Positions 16,413 through 23,130 of a DNA stretch of 26,837 bases are shown one piece after another. The notes under the pieces were generated by a model. The model was not told where the DNA came from and made no database searches. It saw only the letters and a program-made list of their open reading frames with translations. Within the stretch, counting starts at the first letter, position 1. The number at the start of each line of letters is the position of its first letter. Location: NCBI GenBank assembly GCA_030145015.1, contig JAQYWI010000058.1:1-26837 (forward strand). Direction: 5' to 3'. The position numbers were made by a program, and so were the translations under genes. This DNA comes from Desulfobacterales bacterium. Its GTDB lineage: Bacteria > Desulfobacterota > Desulfobacteria > Desulfobacterales > JAHEIW01.

Positions 16413-18065
16413 TTATTTCGCGCTGTTTTTGCCGTTTTTCCCGTCCTTGCCGTTGGCAAAAAATCGTCCCACCCCGTGCAGAACGACCCCGGCCATAGCG
16501 CCCAGAACAGCAATCCAGCCAAAAGTATCGAGCCATTTTCCCTGGTCGCGGCCGGGCATGTAAAAGCCGCTCAGATTGGCCAGACGGCTGTCCTGTCGAC
16601 TGTGGCACTCGGTACAGGCCAGGGCGTTTTCTTTAGGCGCCACCATATGGGTAATCGGGAATATATAGGTGGTTTCCACAAAATCAAACCGGCCTGAAAA
16701 AGGCAGTTCCAAAGATTCCTGGCCTTTGCCCAGCGCCCGATTCCAATCAAGCGTCGTCCAGTAACCATCTGTGCCGGACAGCAGCGGCACCAGCAAGGTA
16801 TTGTGCTCTTTGTCGTATGGCTGATTGCCGCGATGGACTTTAAACGGATAGATGCGGGCGTTGGGATCCAATCGGCTGCCCTGTGCCCAGGAAACTTTTA
16901 CCGGCTGGCCGGGATCGATTCGATCCTTGGCGGTCACTGATTTAATAATGCCGTTATACCAGAGATATTCCGGTTTAACATTTTTGGCCCACTTCATCTG
17001 ACCTTTGATGGTCATATAATCGTATTTGCCGAACTCGTCTTTGGTCTTATATTTTTTGCCGTCTTTTTTTCTGCCGGCCCGGGCCCAATCCCAGGACATC
17101 TTGGTGGGGTTGACCCGCGCGAACTCCGGAATATGACAGCTCTGGCAGGCCACCTTGTCGGTATGGTCGTTGGCCTTCGACCCGGCTTGATGGGGGGTAT
17201 GCGTATGACAGGATTCACAATTGATCTTGGAGGCCAAATCATCTTCCACCAGGCTTTTGCGCTCCGCGGCTGCCGGCAATGTGTAAACACGTCCGGCAAT
17301 GTTATGCAGATTGGTGGTGTGACAGCGCACACAGTCGAAATTCTGGCTGTCCACCCCCATATGAACATCCAGGGCCTTGCTGGGTTTGGCCAGGGAGGAA
17401 TCCAGATCACCGTGCTTAACACCGTCACCGCCCCCTCCGTAAAAGTGACAGGACCCGCAATTTTTACGACCGGGTCGCGCCACACTCTGGGCCGCCGCTC
17501 GCAGCTCGGCCTGGATCTCTTTGGCGATCGCTAAGGAATCCGCATCTGCCGCCTCAAGGAAAGCCGCAATATCTTCGACGCCTTCATCCCAGTTCATTTC
17601 TTTTTGGCTGTGGCAGACCAGACAATTGATCCCGCTTTCCATCGAGGTGCCCCATCCCGGGTGACAGGACAGGCAGCCTTTATCTGCGGCTTTGTTGGTT
17701 GAAATACAGAAATTGTTCAGCGAATTTCCGGCCTTCCCAAATTGCTTATCGGTGTCGGTGGGATCGGCCAGCCAAGTCCAGTGAATGGATTTGTGAAACT
17801 GGGATTCAGCTTCGGAATGACAGGAAAGACAGGCCTGGGTGACTTCCAGGCCGGATTTAAAATCATTCTGCAAGGCCTTGTGTTTGGTGTGATCGGTTGT
17901 ATTCCAGATCTTTTGGCCCCTGGTGGCCTGCTGGGCCATGGTGCGACCGGGTGCCTGGTTCTGATCGCTCTGGGTTGCAAACGGCACCGCAGGCCACAGC
18001 AACAGCCATGTTGATGTCAGGATGATAGTTTTAAGAAAAAAAGTTTTGATTGCAGTTGGTTTCAT
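16413..18065 (-). CDS. Octaheme c-type cytochrome, tetrathionate reductase family
   Basis: A 550-residue exported multiheme protein. It has a signal peptide (1-30, ending PFA), then eight CXXCH motifs at 79, 131, 148, 203, 245, 283, 307 and 484, and a C-terminal anchor helix (about 515-535) with a Lys-rich tail. The block NNFCISTNKAADKGCLSCHP with GWG, the later WYNG and PFKVHRGNQPYD segments, and the long gap before heme 8 match the Shewanella-type OTR family. That family reduces tetrathionate, nitrite and hydroxylamine in vitro, and its physiological substrate is uncertain. I start at ATG 18065 because the signal peptide begins there with GGAG upstream. The upstream extension to 18266 runs into repeat sequence. 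Confidence 0.92.
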   Translation of the reverse strand: MKPTAIKTFFLKTIILTSTWLLLWPAVPFATQSDQNQAPGRTMAQQATRGQKIWNTTDHTKHKALQNDFKSGLEVTQACLSCHSEAESQFHKSIHWTWLADPTDTDKQFGKAGNSLNNFCISTNKAADKGCLSCHPGWGTSMESGINCLVCHSQKEMNWDEGVEDIAAFLEAADADSLAIAKEIQAELRAAAQSVARPGRKNCGSCHFYGGGGDGVKHGDLDSSLAKPSKALDVHMGVDSQNFDCVRCHTTNLHNIAGRVYTLPAAAERKSLVEDDLASKINCESCHTHTPHQAGSKANDHTDKVACQSCHIPEFARVNPTKMSWDWARAGRKKDGKKYKTKDEFGKYDYMTIKGQMKWAKNVKPEYLWYNGIIKSVTAKDRIDPGQPVKVSWAQGSRLDPNARIYPFKVHRGNQPYDKEHNTLLVPLLSGTDGYWTTLDWNRALGKGQESLELPFSGRFDFVETTYIFPITHMVAPKENALACTECHSRQDSRLANLSGFYMPGRDQGKWLDTFGWIAVLGAMAGVVLHGVGRFFANGKDGKNGKNSAK

Positions 18066-18189
18066 TGTCGGCTCCGGAACTAATTTATGTTTCGGAATTT
18101 TTATAACATATTTAAAACATGTAGCTTTAATTGATACTGGCTTTATTCCGCCCACATGGAATATTGGAATACTGGAAAAATGGAATAAA

Positions 18190-18237
18190 AACCAATATAG
18201 CGCTAAAGCTTCACTGCGTGCCCAGCATTCCAATTGT
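18190..18237. repeat. Single copy of dispersed 36-bp repeat module
   Basis: Bases 18190-18225 are an exact inverted match, 36 of 36, to 24913-24948 (core TATAGCGCTAAAGCTTCACT). A related copy lies at about 25003-25045. TGGAAT-rich sequence flanks it on the left (18157-18185). It sits upstream of the octaheme gene. Confidence 0.8.
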
Positions 18238-18267
18238 GGCTGAAGCGAACTAAGTTCTAAGTTCATC

Positions 18268-18308
18268 AGCGATTGCAGCCGTGCCTCAGAGGAACGGCTG
18301 CAATCGCT
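18268..18308. terminator. Strong hairpin after the rhodanese gene
   Basis: A perfect 15-bp inverted repeat, AGCGATTGCAGCCGT (18268-18282) and ACGGCTGCAATCGCT (18294-18308), has an 11-nt loop. It lies 20 bp after the rhodanese stop. There is no clear U-run on the minus strand, so it may act as an RNA-stabilising or partial termination signal before the octaheme gene. Confidence 0.55.
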
Positions 18309-18328
18309 TCCGCGTATTCTCTTTAACG

Positions 18329-19480
18329 CTAAGATACCGGTTCGGTTATCTTATATGAACCGTCTTTGTTAAAGGTCAGTTCACCCTCGAGGTAGTAAAC
18401 GCTTTTCAACTCGGGTCTCAGATCCTGCACCATATAATAGGATTCACCGCTGCGCGCTCCGGTACCGCAGACAAACACAATCGGTTTGTCGGTGGGTAGG
18501 GTCTTAATTTTTTCCTCCAGCGTATCAACCGGCATGTTGACCGCGGTCTTAAAGCTGCCGTTGGCAAATTCGTCCGCATCGCGCACGTCGATGAGGTAAA
18601 TGCTTCCCGGCTGATTTCTGACGATATTGGTAAACGTGGCGGTGTCAATGCTGCCCTCTTCCTTGCCGTTCTTCAGCTGGGTAGCGGCCGGTTTGGCGGC
18701 TGCCGCTGCACTGCTTCCGTAAGCCGTCTTCCAGGCCGGATATCCGGCCGCAAAGACCTTAACTTTGGTGTAGCCCAGTGCAATCGCTTTTTTGGCAGAC
18801 TTATGACTCAGTTTGCATTTGTAACCGCCGCAGTAAAAAACAAGCAGTTTGTCTTTGTCCTGAGGCAGCTCAGCGGTCATCTTATCAAACTGCGTGTCCG
18901 GAATGCTGATGGCGGTGGGAATGTGTCCCTTGTCATATTTTTTACGTTTGGGCCGGGAATCAATCAAGGCCATATCAGTTTTTTTGTCGATCTGTTTTTG
19001 GACCCAATCAGTTGATACACCGGCATAATTGCCGGCAACTTTCATGTAACCGGGGAACCCGTTGGAGAAAACTTTGACATTGGTGTAACCGAGTTTTTCC
19101 GCCTTCCAGGCGGATTTGTGACTCAGCTTTCAGGTGGGGCCGCCGCAATAAAAAATGAGAAGCGCATTTTTATCCTTGGGCAGCTGAGCGGTCATCTTAT
19201 CGAATTTGCTGTCCGGAATACTGACAGCCATGGGAATGTGCCCTTGGTCGTATTTGGCGCGTTTGGGCCGGGAATCGATGATCATGGCATCCGGCGGCAT
19301 CGGGACCTTAATTTGCTGCATCACAAAATCAGCTTCAACAATGTCGTGGAATTTCCAGCTGGTATCCGCTGCGGTTTTGGCAGCTTCAGCAGCCAATGTC
19401 GTGGTGGCATATCCAAGGGTGATTACCAGCGCAAGGCCGATCATCAAGGATAATGCCGATCGTTTTTTTAAACGCATCAT
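18329..19480 (-). CDS. Three-domain periplasmic rhodanese, probable selenoprotein
   Basis: A 383-residue protein when TGA 19132-19130 is read as selenocysteine. Residues 1-31 form a signal peptide. Domain 1 (about 45-145) has YCGGPT-U with C112 and Sec117. Domain 2 (about 150-250) repeats it as YCGGYKCKLSHKSA with C217 and C222. Domain 3 (about 275-375) has a canonical CX4R loop, CGTGAR (C338, R343). The 28 codons after the TGA (KLSHKSAWKAEKLGY...) stay in frame, align with domain 2 and join it without a gap. Sec117 falls exactly on C222 (offset 105 for both C112/C217 and 117/222). A SECIS-like hairpin follows the TGA. Start: AGGAGGAGG precedes tandem ATGs at 19480 and 19477. Rhodaneses transfer sulfane sulfur. 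The CGGxxU/C pair suggests selenosulfide redox chemistry (inference). Alternative: a nonsense mutation. Confidence 0.85.
19089..19126 (-). promoter_or_regulatory. Bacterial SECIS-like element after in-frame UGA
   Basis: The minus-strand RNA after the UGA forms a lower stem CUGAGU/ACUCGG (one U-G pair), an internal loop, and an upper stem UCCGCC/GGCGGA with apical loop UGGAA (19108-19104). The apical loop begins 21 nt after the UGA and has G at its second position. This fits the published bacterial SECIS consensus as I recall it (loop 16-37 nt downstream, G in the first two loop bases). The same place in domain 2, where the codon is TGC, has no such hairpin. Confidence 0.75.
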
Positions 19481-19510
19481 TAACCTCCTCCTTATATTTT
19501 CATTGGGCCT

Positions 19511-19545
19511 TAAAAAAGGCGTGGGCCCTCCTCTTTGAGGGACCC
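19511..19545 (-). terminator. Terminator or attenuator ahead of the rhodanese gene
   Basis: On the minus strand GGGTCC-CTC, loop AAA, GAG-(GA)-GGGCCC forms a 9-bp stem with a two-base bulge (19545-19523), followed by CCTTTTTT (19519-19512). It lies between the cytochrome-like gene and the rhodanese ribosome site. Partial termination here would make the upstream small gene more abundant than the rhodanese. Confidence 0.65.
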
Positions 19546-19560
19546 GATTAAAATCCAGCG

Positions 19561-19905
19561 CTACTTGCATTTTGCCGGGGTGGGCGAATCAGAAGCATGG
19601 TCATGCAAATAGGTGTAGATGTCGGATATTTCAATTTCCGACAGCTGTTGCCACTCGTCCTCGCACCCGAACGGCTCAAACGTGTTTGACTCAAAAACAG
19701 AGGTCCACTCGGCCTGGGTCTTGTCAGCCGGGCTGATGGGCGGCACCTTGGATTCAACCGCTCCACGCTCGAAACAGGCCTGGTAAACCTTGCGGTAGGT
19801 GTATTTGCCTTTGCGCTTGTTGCCTTTCTCCAACGCAAAGCTGACACCCACTGTGCTGAAAACAAAGAACAATGCCAGCACGGTTAAAAATATCTTTTTA
19901 ATCAT
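19561..19905 (-). CDS. Exported cytochrome c-like protein lacking CXXCH
   Basis: A 114-residue protein with a signal peptide (1-24, ending SFA). The body looks like a small class I cytochrome c: GKYTYRKVYQAC at 33-44 where a heme site would be expected, PPISPADKTQAEW...F, then LSEIEISDIYTYLHDHA as the usual C-terminal helix. Where a cytochrome has CXXCH, this reads VYQACFERG, so the first Cys and the His are absent. Three cysteines remain (C44, C81, C113). It probably does not bind heme c covalently and may be a redox partner or sulfur carrier (inference). AGAGGAGG gives a strong ribosome site. It is first in the cassette, behind a sigma54 promoter. Confidence 0.82.
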   Translation of the reverse strand: MIKKIFLTVLALFFVFSTVGVSFALEKGNKRKGKYTYRKVYQACFERGAVESKVPPISPADKTQAEWTSVFESNTFEPFGCEDEWQQLSEIEISDIYTYLHDHASDSPTPAKCK

Positions 19906-20025
19906 GGTTCCTCCTCTAAATTAAATTTCGGTATATTGAATGACGCATTGAAATAGTGAATTCGACCTCAATGCAGCCGTTTAATCGATTGTTCCCGGGA
20001 GCACTCTTTAAAATAAGACTTAAAT

Positions 20026-20041
20026 AGCAATCATCGTGCCA
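20026..20041 (-). promoter_or_regulatory. sigma54 promoter of the rhodanese/octaheme cassette
   Basis: The minus strand reads TGGCACGATGATTGCT (20041 to 20026), a full match to TGGCACG-N4-TTGCW with GG and GC 10 bases apart. The predicted transcript start near 20015 leaves about a 110-nt leader before the ATG at 19905. Confidence 0.85.
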
Positions 20042-20114
20042 AATCTATTAACATTTTAACTATTTGAATTTTTTATATAAATTAAATTATCCGGGTGGCA
20101 TTGCCATTATTTTA

Positions 20115-20153
20115 GTTAACATATGTTAACATATGTTAAGTTAACATGTTAAC
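20115..20153. promoter_or_regulatory. Ladder of GTTAAC palindromes, probable enhancer
   Basis: GTTAACATATGTTAAC (20115-20130) is a perfect 16-bp palindrome. TTAACATATGTTAA (20126-20139) overlaps it and repeats the motif, and GTTAACATGTTAAC (20140-20153) is a perfect 14-bp palindrome. The array is 75-112 bp upstream of the -24 element, where a sigma54 activator would bind. It is also 112-150 bp before the divergent lipoprotein gene. No gene lies in 19906-20264. Confidence 0.65.
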
Positions 20154-20264
20154 ACGGCATCATAAAAGTAAAAATCTTGAGTCACTTTTGACTCCGGAAC
20201 AAAAATCAGATATTATTTAAACAGGTGATTGGGTGTTTTCAAACCGGGCAGGTTTTTATAGCTT

Positions 20265-20660
20265 ATGACAATCCTGAAAATAAAATATTTGATTCTGGCG
20301 GCTTGCCTGTGCGTGGCCATGTCAACAGGCTGTGCGGTCGTCCAGGGCAAATCGGTTCGAACGTATCAATTAGAATATAACGCAGCCGTTCAGGCCAGCA
20401 CGGATGCACTGGAACATCTTGAAATACCTATTTTAGATGAAGAATCTGATAAATTAAGAACCCAAATTTTGGCAAGGCGGGCGAACGGCAAACCGATCAG
20501 CGTGGAAGTTACAAGGGTGGACCGAAATTTTACCCAAGTCGCCGTCAGCAGCGGCGCCGGAGTAGACCGCTTCCTGGATGCTAAAGTTTCAGACCAGATT
20601 CACGAGTTTATTCGGAAACAGCTCGTCAAACCGTCAGCGGGCATTAAATGGCCTGAATAG
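20265..20660 (+). CDS. DUF3568-like lipoprotein
   Basis: A 131-residue protein with a lipoprotein signal peptide (1-22) and Cys23 in MSTGC. The mature part has the pattern of small DUF3568-type lipoproteins: an early tyrosine-containing strand and helix (VRTYQLEYNAAVQASTDALE), a central RRANGKPISVEVTRV strand, then QVAVSSGAGVDRFLDAKVSD, ending in an amphipathic helix. Function of the family is unknown. It is divergent from the cassette at 19905 and shares the palindrome-rich spacer with it. The ribosome site is weak (GGCAGG about 10 bp upstream). Confidence 0.8.
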   Translation: MTILKIKYLILAACLCVAMSTGCAVVQGKSVRTYQLEYNAAVQASTDALEHLEIPILDEESDKLRTQILARRANGKPISVEVTRVDRNFTQVAVSSGAGVDRFLDAKVSDQIHEFIRKQLVKPSAGIKWPE

Positions 20661-20687
20661 AACCCATCTCAAAAATACGATTTAGTT

Positions 20688-21716
20688 TTAAGGATTCTGC
20701 TTTTGTTTGGAATAGCCGGGGATTAAGGTCTGGGTGCTGACAACGCCTGATATTTGCCTTATCTTGTTGTGCACAAAATCGCCGATGGTTTCAGCGTCCG
20801 AAGAGACCAAATCGCGTTTCAAAACAATTTTGGCGATGACATCCACACTGCCGTGCACGGAGTGTACCTCTTGAACCTCCTCAAGCTTGAACAATTTGTC
20901 GACAAGACGGATCTCTTTTTTAGCTGACGCATTGATTAAAACAAAAGCGGTGATTTCCCGCAACATTTCCGGATATTCACTCTCTTTTAACTGGGCCATT
21001 TTTTTTCGAAATTCCTCCATGTCTTTGGGAACCAGTTTACTGATTCCAATCCCATATCTTAATCCCCGGTCGTTTCGATCCCATTGATTAACGCTCATAA
21101 AGGTATAAAGATCCGCCAAGGTTCTTCCCGGAAAATGTTCAATCAGATCTCCTTTTTTAATTATGGCGACCAGGGGGCGGTAGATTGTTTTGTACCAATC
21201 TTTGGCGGCTTTTTGAATCGTTACAAGCTCCTCGGTTTCGCGTTCAAGAAATCTGCGGTGCTGCGATATTTGATCAATTAAATGCTCGTATTGACCAAAG
21301 TCAGTCAGTTCGATGGTGTAGGGTAATTCCGTGTGATCATCGAATACGGTCTTTTCACGATATACCAGATTTTCCAAAGAACCTTTTGAGGGGATGAATT
21401 CAATAACCTGCGCTCTGATTTCTTCATATCCGAGCTCATTTGCGGCTGCGATTCGATGATTGCCATCCAGTACGTAGTATTCATTTTTAATCTGATACAG
21501 CTTGACGGGCGGCAGCGATTTGCCCGTGCGCATGAGTTTTTTTATATTTTGCAGCCTTTCCGGAGGTAAATGCGTACCGATCCGGAACTTTTGGTCGAAG
21601 TCGTTATAGCGACCGACGCTTCCAACGATCCGATCCATTGGTACCTCACGAATTCCTCGATCCCGGGTATCAAAAGCTGCTTCTTGTTTCTGGATTTCCT
21701 TAAAAGATTTTACCAT
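20688..21716 (-). CDS. ParB-like nuclease-fold plus Lrp/AsnC RAM-like protein
   Basis: A 342-residue protein. The N-terminal part (about 20-110) resembles the ParB/Srx fold: VPMDRIVGSVGRY, then LPPVKLYQIKNEYYVLDGNH with R (84-88) and ELGYEEIRAQVIEF. A middle helical region (about 120-250) is unassigned. The C-terminal 75 residues (LVDKLFKLEEVQEVHSVHGS, VDVIAKIVLKRD, ISGVVSTQTLIPGY) look like an AsnC/Lrp ligand-binding (RAM) domain without its usual helix-turn-helix. I prefer ATG 21716 to the upstream TTG 21722 because GGAA lies 7 bp before it. It follows the phosphoesterase gene by 37 bp, so they are probably co-transcribed. Role unknown: a ligand-sensing nucleotide- or DNA-binding protein is possible. 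Confidence 0.8.
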   Translation of the reverse strand: MVKSFKEIQKQEAAFDTRDRGIREVPMDRIVGSVGRYNDFDQKFRIGTHLPPERLQNIKKLMRTGKSLPPVKLYQIKNEYYVLDGNHRIAAANELGYEEIRAQVIEFIPSKGSLENLVYREKTVFDDHTELPYTIELTDFGQYEHLIDQISQHRRFLERETEELVTIQKAAKDWYKTIYRPLVAIIKKGDLIEHFPGRTLADLYTFMSVNQWDRNDRGLRYGIGISKLVPKDMEEFRKKMAQLKESEYPEMLREITAFVLINASAKKEIRLVDKLFKLEEVQEVHSVHGSVDVIAKIVLKRDLVSSDAETIGDFVHNKIRQISGVVSTQTLIPGYSKQKQNP

Positions 21717-21753
21717 TTCCAATTTCCAAGTCTGCTTAGAAACAATTCAAATT

Positions 21754-22365
21754 TTACTCAACAACCCGGCCATGATCAGTCTCAAACAGATAATATCCAT
21801 AAGTGTTTATCACCTGAGTTTGGTTTACAAGCGTCATGCGTTGTGACGCATCTGTAAAATTAGCGTGGATGTGTCCATGGATAAAATAGAGCGGCGAATA
21901 TTTGTCAAGAAGCCATCGAAAGCTTTTAAAGCCCCTGTGGCATCTGTCTTCAGCGTCATGGATGTGCCGCGGCGGTGCATGGGTGATAATGATGTCAACA
22001 CCCCCCTTCCACCAGATCCTTGGGCGCAGGCGTTGTATCTTCCAGTGCATCTCCCTTTCGGTGTACTGGTACGGCCCACCGTTGTACCAGCGAGAGCCTT
22101 CCAGTCCCAAAATATTTTTCCCCTGAAATTGAATCAAAGTGTCGCCCAGATTGATACACCCGTGCGGGGGCTTTGGGCCGTAACGCAGATCGTGATTGCC
22201 TCGAACAAAGTAGAGCGGCACGTTAAATTTGCCGGACATAAAGGATAGATATTCGGGAGGTAAATCGCCACAGGCCAGAATAAGATCTAGGCCTTCAAAC
22301 CGTTCAGGATCAAAGCGATCATATAATACGGGTTCAACCCGATCTGAAACCGTTAAAACTCTCAT
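21754..22365 (-). CDS. Calcineurin-like metallophosphoesterase
   Basis: A 203-residue protein of the metallophosphoesterase family. ACGDLPPEY (GD motif), VRGNHDLRYG (GNHD), IIITHAPPRH and FIHGHIH (GHxH) are present. At the first motif, usually DxH, it reads SDRV, so one metal-binding His is missing; a subset of these enzymes shows such variation. I start at ATG 22365 (MRVLTVSD) because GGA is just upstream and the first beta-strand begins there; ATG 22380 would add five residues. It heads a probable two-gene unit with the ParB-like gene. The substrate cannot be told from sequence. Confidence 0.88.
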   Translation of the reverse strand: MRVLTVSDRVEPVLYDRFDPERFEGLDLILACGDLPPEYLSFMSGKFNVPLYFVRGNHDLRYGPKPPHGCINLGDTLIQFQGKNILGLEGSRWYNGGPYQYTEREMHWKIQRLRPRIWWKGGVDIIITHAPPRHIHDAEDRCHRGFKSFRWLLDKYSPLYFIHGHIHANFTDASQRMTLVNQTQVINTYGYYLFETDHGRVVE

Positions 22366-22408
22366 TTTTCCATCATACACAGACGATTATATTTATAACG
22401 GTACAAAT

Positions 22409-22444
22409 AAAAAAAGGAACCAAGCTTAAATTGATTCCCTTTTT
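22409..22444. terminator. Terminator after the small DRR-motif gene
   Basis: GGAACC (22416-22421) pairs with GATTCC (22433-22438, one G-T), with A7 on the left and T5 on the right. On the minus strand it gives a stem followed by TTTTTTT. It ends the 22478-22666 gene before the phosphoesterase gene. Confidence 0.65.
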
Positions 22445-22477
22445 AAATATAGCTGATAAAAAATATCTGAAGGGCGG

Positions 22478-22666
22478 TCACTCCTTGTTTTTCTTTTCTT
22501 CAGGAGTTCCTTCCTCATCCTCAAGCTTGCGCCGATCTTCCTTCGAACGTCTTTCAGGAATGTACTCGGTATAAGAAAATTTACGCCGATCTACTTTTGA
22601 GCGACGATTCTGCTTGGGAGTATCTGTTTTTTCGGAAGTTTTTTCTGCCGATATTGAAAAAACCAT
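22478..22666 (-). CDS. Small charged protein with paired DRR motifs
   Basis: A 62-residue protein, highly charged, with two related motifs: RRSKVDRRKFSYTEYIPERR and RSKEDRRKLEDEE. As I recall, small proteins with RRSG.DRR.FSY...PERRSG.DRR occur widely in Desulfobacterota with no known function. The start is ATG 22666 because GGAGG sits five bases upstream, inside what would otherwise be the first codons of the longer reading (ATG 22678). No membrane segment or cysteine is present. Nucleic acid or membrane-lipid contact through the Arg clusters is possible but unproven. Confidence 0.75.
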   Translation of the reverse strand: MVFSISAEKTSEKTDTPKQNRRSKVDRRKFSYTEYIPERRSKEDRRKLEDEEGTPEEKKNKE

Positions 22667-23130
22667 TAAAGCCTCCATTAACCATACTTCTCGGAATTTC
22701 TATAAATTATTGAAAATCTATTAGATTTCCGGCATTCCAACTGGGGCGAGGCCCCTAACTTGTTTTAAAATTAATTTTTCTATTTCATATTCCCACAAAA
22801 AGCAACTTTAATTAAAAGATATTATGCAAAAACTTGATTAAATTTTACCGGTAAAATGAGTCGATTCGGACAAAAACTGTTTACAGATCATGCTTTAAGG
22901 TTTTATTCATAATCTAAATATTCAAGCCCCGTCAAGTAAAACCATCGCAATGTTCGGGACGGTTTATTTTTTTCGGATCAATTTGGGGCCATTGTCATTC
23001 TAAAGGATTTGCCATCGAATTAAATTTAGGCTAAAGAGATACTTAGTTGACTTAAATCTTTACAAAAATCTAAAATTCCGTTTTCCAAAAACTAGGGGTA
23101 AATTAAGAATTTTTAAAAGCGAGATAAAAA
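22667..23130. other. AT-rich intergenic region without a gene
   Basis: No credible reading frame was found. It contains the start regions of two divergent genes, a 16-bp perfect palindrome ATTTTACCGGTAAAAT at 22842-22857, and a GGGGC/GCCCC mini-hairpin near 22743-22756. Promoters for both neighbours must lie here, but no element stands out. Confidence 0.6.

Noticed and set aside
18329..19045. Separate two-domain rhodanese gene starting at ATG 19045
   Set aside because: There is no ribosome site or signal peptide at 19045, and the preceding 28 codons are open, in frame and homologous to domain 2. The recoded single gene explains all of this better.
20115..20153. Rex or FNR/CRP operator
   Set aside because: The known Rex motif has TTGT.AA half-sites four bases apart and FNR has TTGAT-N4-ATCAA. 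The spacing and half-sites here do not fit either.
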